Assembly (NCBI RefSeq): GCF_000427865.1
Contig: NZ_ATYV01000022.1
Span: forward strand, 1-51,070
Length of the DNA: 51,070 bases
Origin: Corynebacterium sputi DSM 45148
GTDB lineage: Bacteria > Actinomycetota > Actinomycetes > Mycobacteriales > Mycobacteriaceae
Direction of reading: 5' to 3'
This document shows positions 43,353 through 51,070 of this stretch, in pieces; within the stretch, counting starts at the first letter, position 1; every line of letters begins with the position of its first letter. Position numbers and translations under genes: made by a program. Under the pieces are notes generated by a model. That model ran no database searches, had not been told where the DNA came from, and saw nothing but the letters and a program-made list of their open reading frames with translations.

Positions 43353-43843
43353 TATTCCACCGGGGTATCTACCCGGGCCGCAGCGGCTACCCGACGTTGC
43401 AGCGACATCCACTGTTCCACCGGATCCAGGTCCTCAGACAAGGTGTGGAGCTCCACGCTTCGGCGATCCTGCGCGACGTGCTGCACCATCGTGCCGGGCA
43501 TCAGATTCATCAGCAGCAATGCGAGTTCGGCGGCTGGACCTGGCGGAAGAACCAGGTCGGCGTTCAGGACGGCGGGATCGATGTCTGGGGTTCGGGCAAC
43601 CGCGCGCTTTGCGACGTCAACCCCTCCCACTACCGCCTGCCCCATGAACCACCCAGCCAGCGTTAGTGAGCGCATCGGGGACGGCGCATGCCCCGACGGT
43701 GGCGACAATTTCAGACTGACCGCCAAGGTCAGGAGTACAGACGCCACTCCGTAAAGCGCGTAGTCCAGGCTCCACCCAGACAGTGCTCCCCAGAGGACGA
43801 CTAAGAGCAGTCCACGGACAACGATTGCACCGAGGTACCTCAT
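43352..43843 (-). CDS. mrpE: Cation/proton antiporter subunit MrpE
   Basis: The 163-aa membrane protein has hydrophobic segments at about residues 7-45 and 60-75, followed by a cytosolic domain. NLMPGTMVQHV and LVLPPGPAAELALLLMNL are typical of MrpE/MnhE proteins, whose usual motif is N..T..PGT. It is a required small subunit of the Mrp Na+/H+ antiporter complex. The ATG 43843 overlaps the stop codon of the preceding subunit (ATGA), with GGAGGG upstream; the longer frame begins with GTG 43852. It is the last mrp gene and is joined to rnhA. Confidence 0.88.
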   Translation of the reverse strand: MRYLGAIVVRGLLLVVLWGALSGWSLDYALYGVASVLLTLAVSLKLSPPSGHAPSPMRSLTLAGWFMGQAVVGGVDVAKRAVARTPDIDPAVLNADLVLPPGPAAELALLLMNLMPGTMVQHVAQDRRSVELHTLSEDLDPVEQWMSLQRRVAAAARVDTPVE

Positions 43844-45600
43844 CGGAGCCACCCTCCACTCACGATCATCACTGTCAGTATCAAACCCATCACCAGCAGC
43901 ACTGCCACGCCGGAGACCTGCCAGCCTCGCCAGCGCAGTTCGCCGCCTTCGATGACGGCGTTTGTCGACTCTCCAGCCCGGCGCGCCATCGCGATCAGGC
44001 GTTCGCCGATTGAGTGAGTTCTCTCGTGGGTGGTATTGAGAAGATTTCCTCCTCGAGGCACCATAGCCTCAACGGCATGCTCGGCCGCTGTGCCCACGTC
44101 CCCTGCAGGTGGAGCCGGTACGCGAGCCTTTATCAAGATCGCACCGAGTATGAGGCCGGCTGCGGCAGGCCAGATCATGGGCCAGATCGTCGGGAGACCC
44201 AGCGAAGGCCAACTCTCACCGAGCCAGTTACGGCCAATCCACCAGGGCAGAGTCGCACCGGCGAGCGCGGTGATCAGCACGGCAAGCAGCTGCCCGTCTG
44301 GGGCGAGGTCCCGGTCGCTCTCGTCTGTCCACAGGATGTACCCGAGGCGCAGCAGCAATGCCGCCGAGCCGACCGCGACAATTGTCAGCCAGGTGTCCAT
44401 CCCAATGCCAACGAGAGTGAACTCATCAACCGCATATTTCGAGCTGTATTTAGCGAATGATCCGGAAGTAAATGGCAGCCCAACCACCGCTAGCGCAGCA
44501 CCAAGCGTCGCCAGGCATGTGGCAGTCAAGGACACACCGGCGCGCATTTTCTGCAGGACCGGCACCGCGAGGAAGAGCGTTCCCTTCGCCAGGCCGTGGT
44601 GCACTGCGTAGAGCAGCGCCGCTGCGGTGACAGCGGGAGCAAGATCTGGACGAATCAGACTCACACCGACGGTCGCGGTGATGAATCCCATTTGAGAGAC
44701 CGTCGAGTACGCCAGCACGACCTTGGGGTCGTTATGAAGGACACCCACCAATGCCCCTCCGAAAGCACCGAGTAGACCGAGGGCCACGAGGATCCAGCCT
44801 GCGACACTGATCTGATCCACTGTCTCCACTGGCGGGAAAAACCGCAGCCACCCGACCAGTCCGGCCTTGACCATTGCACCGGAGAGCACCGCTGACGCTG
44901 CCGGAGGCGCTGCCGGGTGTGCCAACGGTAGCCACACGTGCAGCGGCACCAAGCCGGCTTTAATACCGAAGCCGATGAGGAGGGCGACCATCGTGATGGT
45001 GGCGACATCCGAATCCGCCCAAGCCCCCTCTACCTCGTCGATCAAGTGCGCGCCAGAGGCCACCAACGTCAGGAATCCGACTAGTAGTGCAGTCTCACTG
45101 AGCACAGACATCACCAGGTAGAACACCGTCGCCCGGCGGGCCTTGGCGGTGCGGTAGTGGATGATCAGGCCGACCGCAGAGAAACTCATGATCGCGAACC
45201 AGAGGTAGAAGCTTGCGACGTCCGCCGCCAAATACACCCCGATATTGCCCAGGTAGCTGGCAAGCAGGAAGCCCACGAGCACCGCATTGCGGTTTTCCCG
45301 GTCAGGGCTGCGGCGCCAGGACAGTGCGATGAGAGCTGCCCCATAAAGGATTGCCGCAATCAACAGCAGCGGCCGAGCTACGCCGTCGACCTGAAGTCTG
45401 GACCCAAACAGCATCCACGGAAGATCCAGTGCCACTCCATCCCCGACCAGAGCGAGGAACACAGCGGGCACCACTGCGGCAGGCGAGAGCGCACAGACAA
45501 CATTTCGGACGGGCTTTCCAACTCGCCGAGGCCCAAAACCCGACGCAACCAATACCGCGCAGAACAGTGCCGGAGACAACAAAGACAGTGCGATAAGCAT
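43840..45600 (-). CDS. Antiporter-like Mrp subunit (MrpA/NuoL family), TM5 Glu missing
   Basis: The 586-aa polytopic membrane protein (about 14-16 predicted helices) is the third NuoL/M/N-type subunit of the operon. The core lysine motifs are kept: IGFGIKAGLVPLHVWLPLAHP and GAMVKAGLVGWLRF, as well as VLAYSTVSQMGFI and AVHHGLAKGTLFLAV. The TM5 glutamate that is present in both neighbours is replaced: residues DVASFYLWFAIMSFS put Ala136 at the Glu position. A cytosolic stretch of about 45 residues lies between the last two helices (GTAAEHAVEAMVPRGGN). The start at ATG 45600 overlaps the upstream stop codon by one base (TAATG); the longer frame is not homologous. Confidence 0.85.
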   Translation of the reverse strand: MLIALSLLSPALFCAVLVASGFGPRRVGKPVRNVVCALSPAAVVPAVFLALVGDGVALDLPWMLFGSRLQVDGVARPLLLIAAILYGAALIALSWRRSPDRENRNAVLVGFLLASYLGNIGVYLAADVASFYLWFAIMSFSAVGLIIHYRTAKARRATVFYLVMSVLSETALLVGFLTLVASGAHLIDEVEGAWADSDVATITMVALLIGFGIKAGLVPLHVWLPLAHPAAPPAASAVLSGAMVKAGLVGWLRFFPPVETVDQISVAGWILVALGLLGAFGGALVGVLHNDPKVVLAYSTVSQMGFITATVGVSLIRPDLAPAVTAAALLYAVHHGLAKGTLFLAVPVLQKMRAGVSLTATCLATLGAALAVVGLPFTSGSFAKYSSKYAVDEFTLVGIGMDTWLTIVAVGSAALLLRLGYILWTDESDRDLAPDGQLLAVLITALAGATLPWWIGRNWLGESWPSLGLPTIWPMIWPAAAGLILGAILIKARVPAPPAGDVGTAAEHAVEAMVPRGGNLLNTTHERTHSIGERLIAMARRAGESTNAVIEGGELRWRGWQVSGVAVLLVMGLILTVMIVSGGWLR

Positions 45601-47135
45601 TATCCGAAGACTCCTTCCGCGATCTGGCGGGCGATATCCAACGGCATGTACTGCAGTGACGCCGCGATTCCCACAATGAGAATTGAGGCCGCTGTAATGA
45701 CAGTCGGGATCAAAAGGGCTGGTGGCTCTTTGTGGCGGGTGGTGAGGTGGGCGTCGGGAAGCGGGCTTTTCTGCTCGTCCCCAAACCACAGTGCGTACAC
45801 CACGGGAAGGAAGTACAGCGCGTTGAGGATCGACGACGTCACCAGGACCCACAACACCCACGAATGATCCGACTCCAGCGCGCCCGCGCCGAGCATCCAT
45901 TTCGAGATGAACCCAGCAGTCGGTGGCAGCCCGATCATGCCGAACGCACCGATAGTGAACGCTGCCGACGTTCCCGGCAATCGTTTCCCAAGTCCGTTCA
46001 GGTGCTCAATCTTCGTGGCTCCGGCTGTCTCTGCAAACAGGCCCGCACAGAAGAACAGCGTGATCTTCATTAGCCCCTGGTGGACCAGGTGAACGATGCC
46101 GCCGGTCGCGGCCACCACCGTGCCCAGTGAGATGCCAACGATCACGTAGCTCACTTGCGAGACCGTAGAAAAGGCCAATCTCTTCTTCAGGTCGCGCTGC
46201 CGCAGCGCCTGGTAGGAGCCATAAATGATGGTGAAGCAAGCGATCGCCAGCAACGGGGTAAGAACTCCAAGCTGCTTTGCGACGTCTATGCCGTACACAT
46301 CGTCTACCACTCGCACGATGCCGAATGCACCAGCCTTCACCACCGCGACCGCGTGAAGAAGTGCAGACACCGGAGCCGGAGCGACCATCGCCTTCGGCAG
46401 CCAGCTATGCAGCGGGAAGATCGCTGCCTTCACGCCGAGCCCAATGATGAGCAAGGCGAAAATCATCGTTGCGATGGCAGGGCTCTCCTGCGCCAACTCC
46501 GCGACCCCATCAGCACCGCCGGGCGCAAAGTCGGCAGATCCGGCGTACATCGTCAACCAAATGACACCGAGGAGAAGAGCCAGTCCACCGACGAGCGTGT
46601 AGCGCAAGTAGATGCGGGCCGCGCGCAGCGACGAGGGCTTGCCCCAATGCGCGACGAGCGGATACGTCACCAGCGTCAGAAGCTCATAGAAGACGAGGAA
46701 CGTAATCAGGTTGCCAGAGAAGGAGATGCCGATCGTCGCCGTCACACACAGGCTAAAGAAGCCGAAGAATCGCGAACGGTTCTGGCCCTTCTCCAAGTAG
46801 CCAATGGCGTAGATGGTGGTGAGGAGCCACAACATCGCAGAGAGCGTCGCGAAGAATAGGCTGAGCTCATCGACCCGCAACACTAAGTCGATGCCAGGCA
46901 AAAACGGCATGGTGAATTCTGGGTGCTCACTGTCGCTGATCACGATGGGGAACAACAACAGCACCAGCAGCAGCTTCAACACCGCAGCACCGATGTTTAC
47001 GGTGGTGCGGGTCTTCACCTGGTTCTCCCGCAGCGGGAAGATAATGATCGCGGCTAGGAGCGACAGCCCGACCAGTACCGGTGGGATCCAGGCGTAGTAG
47101 TTCTCCGGGAGGGCGAACAGATAACTCAGGTCCAT
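45600..47135 (-). CDS. mrpD: Antiporter-like Mrp subunit (MrpD/NuoM family)
   Basis: This 511-aa polytopic membrane protein is related to the proton-pumping subunits of complex I. The TM5 glutamate is present (FLVFYELLTLVTYPL), as are the Lys/His motifs LGVKAAIFPLHSWLPKAMVAP and AVAVVKAGAFGIVRVV. The broken-helix lysine region RLAFSTVSQVSYVIVG and VHQGLMKITLFFCAGL follows. It lies second in a run of three such subunits. Its ATG lies ten bases inside the end of the upstream subunit gene. Whether it corresponds to MrpA or MrpD of the classic operon cannot be set by motif alone. Confidence 0.88.
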   Translation of the reverse strand: MDLSYLFALPENYYAWIPPVLVGLSLLAAIIIFPLRENQVKTRTTVNIGAAVLKLLLVLLLFPIVISDSEHPEFTMPFLPGIDLVLRVDELSLFFATLSAMLWLLTTIYAIGYLEKGQNRSRFFGFFSLCVTATIGISFSGNLITFLVFYELLTLVTYPLVAHWGKPSSLRAARIYLRYTLVGGLALLLGVIWLTMYAGSADFAPGGADGVAELAQESPAIATMIFALLIIGLGVKAAIFPLHSWLPKAMVAPAPVSALLHAVAVVKAGAFGIVRVVDDVYGIDVAKQLGVLTPLLAIACFTIIYGSYQALRQRDLKKRLAFSTVSQVSYVIVGISLGTVVAATGGIVHLVHQGLMKITLFFCAGLFAETAGATKIEHLNGLGKRLPGTSAAFTIGAFGMIGLPPTAGFISKWMLGAGALESDHSWVLWVLVTSSILNALYFLPVVYALWFGDEQKSPLPDAHLTTRHKEPPALLIPTVITAASILIVGIAASLQYMPLDIARQIAEGVFG

Positions 47136-48757
47136 GGCGCCCCCACATCAAGAAGTGCGCCGAGAAACGCACCGAAGAACCCAGTCAAGATCGTGGCGGT
47201 TCCGAGGAAGAACGGCAGGAACTGCGCAGCGACCGGAATGCGTTCGATGACCTTCTCTGGCGCTTCCAACCTGGTGTCATCATCGTCCACCGCGACCAAT
47301 AAAGGTGTGATCGCTCGAAGCAAGTACGCCGCAGACAACAGTGTCGCCACGACAATCACGACGAGTAACCAGTAGTGACTGGAGGCGATCGCCGCTGTAC
47401 CGAGCAGCCACTTCCCCGCGAAACTCAACGAGATCGGCATTCCTGCCAGACCCACGGCAGACATGCCCATCGCCATCACGAGCATCGGATGCGTGCGGTA
47501 GACGCCTCGAAGTTCATCCAACTCGTCGGTGCCGTAGACGTCCTTGAGATAACCAGCCACCAGGAACATCGCCGACTTCGCGAACCCATGCCCAACGGCA
47601 AGTGCCACGGTCCCCGCCACTGCTGTCGAGACAATCATGTCGGAGCCATGTCCGGTGACAGCGAACTGATCCAAATTCGGGGTGTCCGGGTCCAGGATGA
47701 TCGGGAACATCAGGAACCAATAACCAGCCTGCGCGACGGTCGAATATGCCACCAGAGGCTTCAGGCGAGTCTGCCGCAAAGCCATCACTGATCCGACGAG
47801 AATCGCCGCAGTTCCAAGTACCGCGAGTGTCCCGCCTGCCCACCCAAAGGTGGTCTGCAGAGCAGGATCGGCGTAGTAATCATCACCGGCAACAGTTGGC
47901 AATAACGCAGGACCGGCCACCCACAGGACAATCCTTAGCATCACGAAAAAGGACGCCTTGATCACCAAGGCGCTCAGCAGTGGAGAGACCGCGGCCGGTG
48001 CACCCGCATGCGCCGGAATGAGCCATCCGTGCATTGGCACCAGCGCGATCTTCATTGCCAGACCGACGATCATCAGCAGCACAGCCAGCACGACCGTTCC
48101 ATGGCTGTCCTCATTAGCCGCGATGGACTCGGAGACCTGGGTGAAATCCAGCGTCCCGGTCACGGACACAATCAGTCCCACTCCGATGAGGAACAACATC
48201 GAGCCGAGCACCGCAACGAACAAATATCGAACAGCCGCACGCCAGGCATCACGACCGCCGAGTGCCACCATTCCCACGGCCGTCATCCCGACGACCTCAA
48301 GTCCGACATACGTATTGAACAAGTCCCCGGCGAGGAACACTGCGTTCAGACCTCCCCAGCAGCCCAACCACAGTGGCCAGAATCCAGGGTTGCCCGCCAC
48401 CCACCGAACCGTTCCGCTCGATGAAGCCCGCACCAGACGTTTGCCGGTCGAACTGGGATCAAGTGGTGCAAACAGTGTCACCGCGAAACCGACAATCGAC
48501 GCCACCAGGAGGAACAACACTGAGAGCCCGTCCGCCTTGAGCATGATGCCCAGCGGCGGCGCGTACCCACCGAAGTTCATCTCCACGACGTCCCCATGGA
48601 AGACAGACCACGCAGGAATCGCGCTGAGGACAACGACCGCGCCACCGGTCACGGTAGCCAGAATCTGACGCCCCCGGATCGGCAACAAAGCGCTGACCGC
48701 GGCTGCGAGGACAGGCAGAAGTACCAGTGCTCCAAGAGAGGTTTGTGCGAGTGTCAC
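47126..48757 (-). CDS. mrpD: Antiporter-like Mrp subunit (MrpD family)
   Basis: The 543-aa polytopic membrane protein is the first of the three antiporter-like subunits. It keeps the TM5 glutamate (NTYVGLEVVGMTAVGM), the lysine/histidine motif AMKIALVPMHGWLIPAHAGAP, SALVIKASFFVMLRIV, and the later VAYSTVAQAGYWFLM and GHGFAKSAMFLVAG. These are the proton-path residues of the Mrp/complex I family. The GTG start overlaps the mrpC stop codon (GTGA), indicating coupled translation. Together with MrpC it probably forms the membrane core of the antiporter. Confidence 0.9.
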   Translation of the reverse strand: MTLAQTSLGALVLLPVLAAAVSALLPIRGRQILATVTGGAVVVLSAIPAWSVFHGDVVEMNFGGYAPPLGIMLKADGLSVLFLLVASIVGFAVTLFAPLDPSSTGKRLVRASSSGTVRWVAGNPGFWPLWLGCWGGLNAVFLAGDLFNTYVGLEVVGMTAVGMVALGGRDAWRAAVRYLFVAVLGSMLFLIGVGLIVSVTGTLDFTQVSESIAANEDSHGTVVLAVLLMIVGLAMKIALVPMHGWLIPAHAGAPAAVSPLLSALVIKASFFVMLRIVLWVAGPALLPTVAGDDYYADPALQTTFGWAGGTLAVLGTAAILVGSVMALRQTRLKPLVAYSTVAQAGYWFLMFPIILDPDTPNLDQFAVTGHGSDMIVSTAVAGTVALAVGHGFAKSAMFLVAGYLKDVYGTDELDELRGVYRTHPMLVMAMGMSAVGLAGMPISLSFAGKWLLGTAAIASSHYWLLVVIVVATLLSAAYLLRAITPLLVAVDDDDTRLEAPEKVIERIPVAAQFLPFFLGTATILTGFFGAFLGALLDVGAPWT

Positions 48758-49098
48758 AGCACGCCCACCGCCTCGTCACCGTCTTCTAGGTCAGGGCCAT
48801 GGTCCATCGGAGCGAAGGTCTCGATGCGCCGAATCAGGACCGCTGCGATCCCGGTGAACGCCACAGTGATCACCAATCCCGTAATCACCAAGGCGGTTAA
48901 GACGTCATCCGCCGGATCCGATCGACTTGCCAGGGAGATGAGGATCAACAGGGTTCCTGCGCCCAACACGTTCATCGACACCACTCGTGCCACTCGATCT
49001 GCTGCCAACAGCATCCGGATCCCACCAGCAACCACCATGAGCACTCCGACGAGCAAGTACCACTGGTACAGCTCTACCCCAGAGAAAAGATCACTCAT
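48754..49098 (-). CDS. mrpC: Mrp subunit C (NuoK-like)
   Basis: The 114-aa small membrane protein has three hydrophobic helices (about 11-30, 36-57, 66-90). It resembles MrpC/NuoK: YLLVGVLMVVAGGIRMLL, then VLGAGTLLILISLA and LTALVITGLVITVAFTGIAA. The expected intramembrane acidic residue of NuoK-type proteins occurs as Asp in DVLTALVITG. A short acidic tail ends the protein. It overlaps the mrpB-like gene by eight bases and the first mrpD by four. Confidence 0.88.
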   Translation of the reverse strand: MSDLFSGVELYQWYLLVGVLMVVAGGIRMLLAADRVARVVSMNVLGAGTLLILISLASRSDPADDVLTALVITGLVITVAFTGIAAVLIRRIETFAPMDHGPDLEDGDEAVGVL

Positions 49099-50065
49099 CT
49101 GCGCTCTCCCCCGCTATCGAGCGGCCTGGCGATTCCAGCCCCAGGTAAAGCACATACAGGCCCGCTGTGATCCCAAGCGTTAAGAAGATCTCCACGACGA
49201 GGATCACGGGGAATGCAATGGTCTCCGGGTAGGTGAGCCAATTCTCCCCGATCGCCGGACCGAGAATTGCTGCGAGAACGAAGACGATGACACCCACGAC
49301 CAATGCCGTCGGAAGCCAGCGAGTCAGCGCATCCATCCGAGTACCCGAGACTCTCATTAAAATCAGCGCGGACGCCAGTACGGCACCTGACTGGAAGGCC
49401 CCGCCGGAGTCAGAACTGCCGGCAAAAAGAATCCATAGGCCGAACAAGATCAACACTGGAGCCAACAGTCGGTTGAGGAAGCCGAGGATGTCCGAGGCAG
49501 GTGGGCGTTGGAAGTCCGTGTAGCGAACCGAATTGTCACGTCCAAGGCTGAACACGGTCAGCGCCGCGAGCATCAGGACAGCAGATTCCAGAAGAGTGTC
49601 GTACCCGCGAAACGCCAGCAAAACGCCGGTGACACCGTGTTCGACACCAATGCCCTCTAACTGTGGTGATACGTCCCAGTGGGGCAAGTATTGATCGGCG
49701 CGCACAACGGTCGACGTTGCGACCGCTACAAGCAGCATCCCGACGACTAATCCCACAACCGACATCACCCACCTCGCCCACGCCGAGAACACCTGCCCCT
49801 CGGACTTCAGCGACTTCGGGGAAACCGGCGCCCGGACAACGAGCCACACAAGCAGGACCGAAAGAATGCCAGTCCCCAGTGCTGCCTCTGCAAGTGCGAC
49901 ATCCACTGCGCCCAGCCGGAACCAGACGAGCGTGACAAATACGCCCATCACCAAGAATCCAGCGACTTGGGAACGCCGACCAGGGAAAAATAATGCGACC
50001 GCGGCCGACACCAACACAGTCAGTGACAGGAATACGTCGACAATTCCCACAGCATCAGTGGCCAT
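49091..50065 (-). CDS. mrpB: Fusion of MbhD/E-like (MrpA C-terminal) and MrpB domains
   Basis: The 324-aa membrane protein has two regions. Residues about 8-80 resemble the DUF4040/MbhD module, with VDVALAEAALGTGILSVLLVW. Residues about 160-310 form the MrpB domain, with FRGYDTLLESAVLMLAALTVF, LLAPVLILFGLWILFAG and SSDSGGAFQSGAVLASALIL, the equivalent of the GGGFQGG motif. In classic Mrp operons the first module is the C-terminal part of MrpA. Here it is joined to MrpB, and no long MrpA exists. It overlaps mrpG by one base and mrpC by eight. Confidence 0.85.
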   Translation of the reverse strand: MATDAVGIVDVFLSLTVLVSAAVALFFPGRRSQVAGFLVMGVFVTLVWFRLGAVDVALAEAALGTGILSVLLVWLVVRAPVSPKSLKSEGQVFSAWARWVMSVVGLVVGMLLVAVATSTVVRADQYLPHWDVSPQLEGIGVEHGVTGVLLAFRGYDTLLESAVLMLAALTVFSLGRDNSVRYTDFQRPPASDILGFLNRLLAPVLILFGLWILFAGSSDSGGAFQSGAVLASALILMRVSGTRMDALTRWLPTALVVGVIVFVLAAILGPAIGENWLTYPETIAFPVILVVEIFLTLGITAGLYVLYLGLESPGRSIAGESADE

Positions 50066-50346
50066 CAGGAATCACCGTCCTTTGCCGCATGGGCAAGGAG
50101 TTGCGCTGACACTGACGCTGCACCTAGCGCCATCAGCCATGCAATAAACAAAATGATGAAGGTCGAGACACTACGGGCATATAGGGCGACACCGAACAGC
50201 ACCATACCTAGACCAAGATTATCTGCCTTAGTCAATGCATGTAATTGACTGCGGACATCAGGAAATCTAATCAGACCGATTGTTCCAGCAGAAAAGAAAA
50301 GAATGCCGATAAGTACGAATCCGACGGAAAGAATATTGATGATCAT
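50065..50346 (-). CDS. mrpG: Mrp subunit G
   Basis: The 93-aa membrane protein has three hydrophobic helices. The diagnostic MrpG/MnhG motif is GTIGLIRFPDVRSQLHALTKADNLG (seen as GLIRFPDVRSQLHALTKADN), around residues 22-46. It overlaps its neighbours by one base on each side. It is a structural subunit of the Mrp complex. Confidence 0.93.
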   Translation of the reverse strand: MIINILSVGFVLIGILFFSAGTIGLIRFPDVRSQLHALTKADNLGLGMVLFGVALYARSVSTFIILFIAWLMALGAASVSAQLLAHAAKDGDS

Positions 50347-50645
50347 CAGTCATCACCTGACGCGAATTGAATCGGTCGATCCAGGCGTCGTCGATAGGCC
50401 ACGACGGCAATTACTGCACTAAATACAGCGAGACCTGTAAATAAAGCGACAATATCCGCATATCGGCTCATCGGAGGGTCGGTGAGTTGCCCCAGCACCG
50501 CGACCATAGCTGCGCCCGCCGTGCCGGATAACAGCAGCAATAATATCCAACTGCGTTTTCTAGCGGCAATAACGACGAGCGCGACCAACAGGTTTAGAGC
50601 CAGGACACCAAATGCGATGGCGAAGAACGCCTCGATAGTGAACAC
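50346..50645 (-). CDS. mrpF: Mrp subunit F
   Basis: The 99-aa membrane protein has three hydrophobic helices (about 5-27, 33-53, 65-85). The pattern SRYADIVALFTGLAVFSAVIAVVAYRRRL fits the MrpF C-terminal helix with its conserved Asp (here ADIVAL). It is the first gene of the operon. The start is GTG 50645, next to a GGGG stretch that is a poor ribosome-binding site; no better in-frame start is present. The gene is about 90 bp after the rRNA operon terminator. Confidence 0.85.
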   Translation of the reverse strand: MFTIEAFFAIAFGVLALNLLVALVVIAARKRSWILLLLLSGTAGAAMVAVLGQLTDPPMSRYADIVALFTGLAVFSAVIAVVAYRRRLDRPIQFASGDD

Positions 50646-50671
50646 CCCACATCAGATTGTCGTTGCCATAA

Positions 50672-50677
50672 ATGCTA
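50672..50677 (-). promoter_or_regulatory. Putative -10 box of the mrp operon
   Basis: TAGCAT on the minus strand about 26 bases before the mrpF start, in the short gap after the rrn terminator. No -35 consensus is visible. Confidence 0.35.
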
Positions 50678-50735
50678 CCTGAAGGGATAACGATCATGTT
50701 TTGCGGAGTGCCCAATTATGGTACCAAACACAGGA

Positions 50736-50781
50736 AGAGGCCTCCACCGTTTCCCCTAATGGGGATCTGGTGAAGGCCTCT
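50736..50781 (-). terminator. Terminator of the rRNA operon
   Basis: AGAGGCCT at each end and CCACC/GGTG and TCCCC/GGGGA inside build a long hairpin with a four-base TAAT loop and one small internal loop. It begins 21 bases after the 3' end of 5S rRNA. The strand downstream is moderately T-rich. Confidence 0.8.
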
Positions 50782-50802
50782 AATCCATATATTCAAGTTT
50801 TA

Positions 50803-50922
50803 GTGCCGGCGGCGACCTACTCTCCCACACCCTCCCGAGTGCAGTACCATCGGCGCAGGCAGACTTAGCTTCCGGGTTCGAAAAGGGACCGGGCGTGACC
50901 CCACCGCAAAAACCACCGACAC
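50803..50922 (-). rRNA. rrf: 5S ribosomal RNA
   Basis: The reverse complement reads as a 120-nt 5S rRNA. The terminal helix GTGTCGGTGG pairs with CCGCCGGCAC over ten positions. Conserved internal segments are CGCCCGGTCCC, CGAACCCGGAAGCTAAG, GCGCCGATGGTACTGCA and GGGAGAGTAGG. It ends an rRNA operon whose 23S and 16S genes lie beyond the right edge. Short open frames drawn across it are not genes. Confidence 0.98.
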
Positions 50923-51070
50923 AACCAACAGAACAACCAACAACCACCCAAACACACACCCACACAGGATGCAACGCTCAGCAGCCGGTATTGTCCCAGA
51001 CACTAAACAGTGGACGCGAACACCAAAGTATTCGTTACGTTAAAGCAACATGAAAATGTTGTATTTCATC
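50923..51070 (-). other. 23S-5S intergenic spacer of the rRNA operon (partial)
   Basis: The 148 bases upstream of 5S contain no gene. On the minus strand they start with an A/T-rich stretch and GTAACGAATACTTTGGTG, and end in a G/T-rich low-complexity run. This suits the transcribed spacer between 23S and 5S, with processing sites for both. The mature 23S 3' end is not recognisable and probably lies outside. Confidence 0.7.

Noticed and set aside
43853..45900. 686-aa version of the third antiporter subunit starting at 45900
   Set aside because: The first 100 residues overlap the upstream subunit gene and are not membrane-like; ATG 45600 overlaps the upstream stop codon as TAATG.
50780..51003. 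Small frames across 5S rRNA and spacer
   Set aside because: They overlap a complete 5S rRNA and have no ribosome-binding site or family.

Overview
The window looks like a chromosomal segment of a high-G+C actinobacterium, almost certainly a Corynebacterium or close relative. The basis is gene content and order. The blocks secA2-odhI-ftsR-DUF151-merR and cmk/der-rluB-bioD/bioA-scpB-scpA-pldP-xerD-nudix-pyrG-steA-recN-ppnK-tlyA-small ORF-HAD-TPR follow the order known from Corynebacterium glutamicum and Mycobacterium tuberculosis. GTG and TTG starts are frequent, and several promoters have a TANNNT -10 box placed so that transcription would begin at or very near the start codon. No species is assigned.

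Layout, left to right. (1) 1-266: right end of an ISL3-type insertion sequence. (2) 270-10196: a KstD-like flavoprotein, a divergent cyclopropane-synthase-like protein, type II NADH dehydrogenase (ndh), an ABC exporter half-transporter, a PaaI-type thioesterase, 6-phosphogluconate dehydrogenase (gnd) and a DEAD-box helicase. (3) 10219-15257: two CNNM/CBS membrane proteins, a conserved actinobacterial protein and an anchored vWA protein, apparently continuing the gnd-helicase transcription unit. (4) 15321-20156, minus strand: secA2, odhI, ftsR, a DUF151 protein and a second MerR regulator. (5) 20311-21976: rraA, a VOC protein and a double-hotdog thioesterase with overlapping junctions. (6) 22053-23641: arr (rifamycin ADP-ribosyltransferase), tRNA-Pro(GGG), and a membrane PASTA protein with four threonine-centred repeats.

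(7) 23764-42426, minus strand: a long housekeeping block. It holds a cytidylate kinase fused to GTPase Der, rluB, an unknown 124-aa gene, a biotin operon behind a BioQ-like palindrome, the segregation/condensation genes scpB, scpA and pldP, then xerD, a Nudix hydrolase, pyrG, steA without its usual partner steB, recN, NAD kinase, tlyA, a 53-aa gene, a HAD phosphatase and an RGG-repeat TPR protein. (8) 42504-50645, minus strand: rnhA translationally coupled to an eight-gene Mrp-type cation/proton antiporter operon in the order F-G-B-C-D-D-A-like-E. (9) 50736-51070: rrn terminator, 5S rRNA and part of the 23S-5S spacer of an rRNA operon transcribed leftwards.

Most genes are core functions: NADPH and NADH turnover, biotin, CTP and NAD(P) synthesis, chromosome segregation, ribosome maturation, accessory secretion and cation homeostasis. 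No CRISPR array, prophage, integrative element or toxin-antitoxin pair is visible. The least ordinary items are the Mrp complex with three antiporter-like subunits, one lacking the key TM5 glutamate; the Cmk-Der fusion; the threonine-repeat PASTA protein; the RGG-TPR protein; and the missing steB. I did not find a clearly new multi-gene system.
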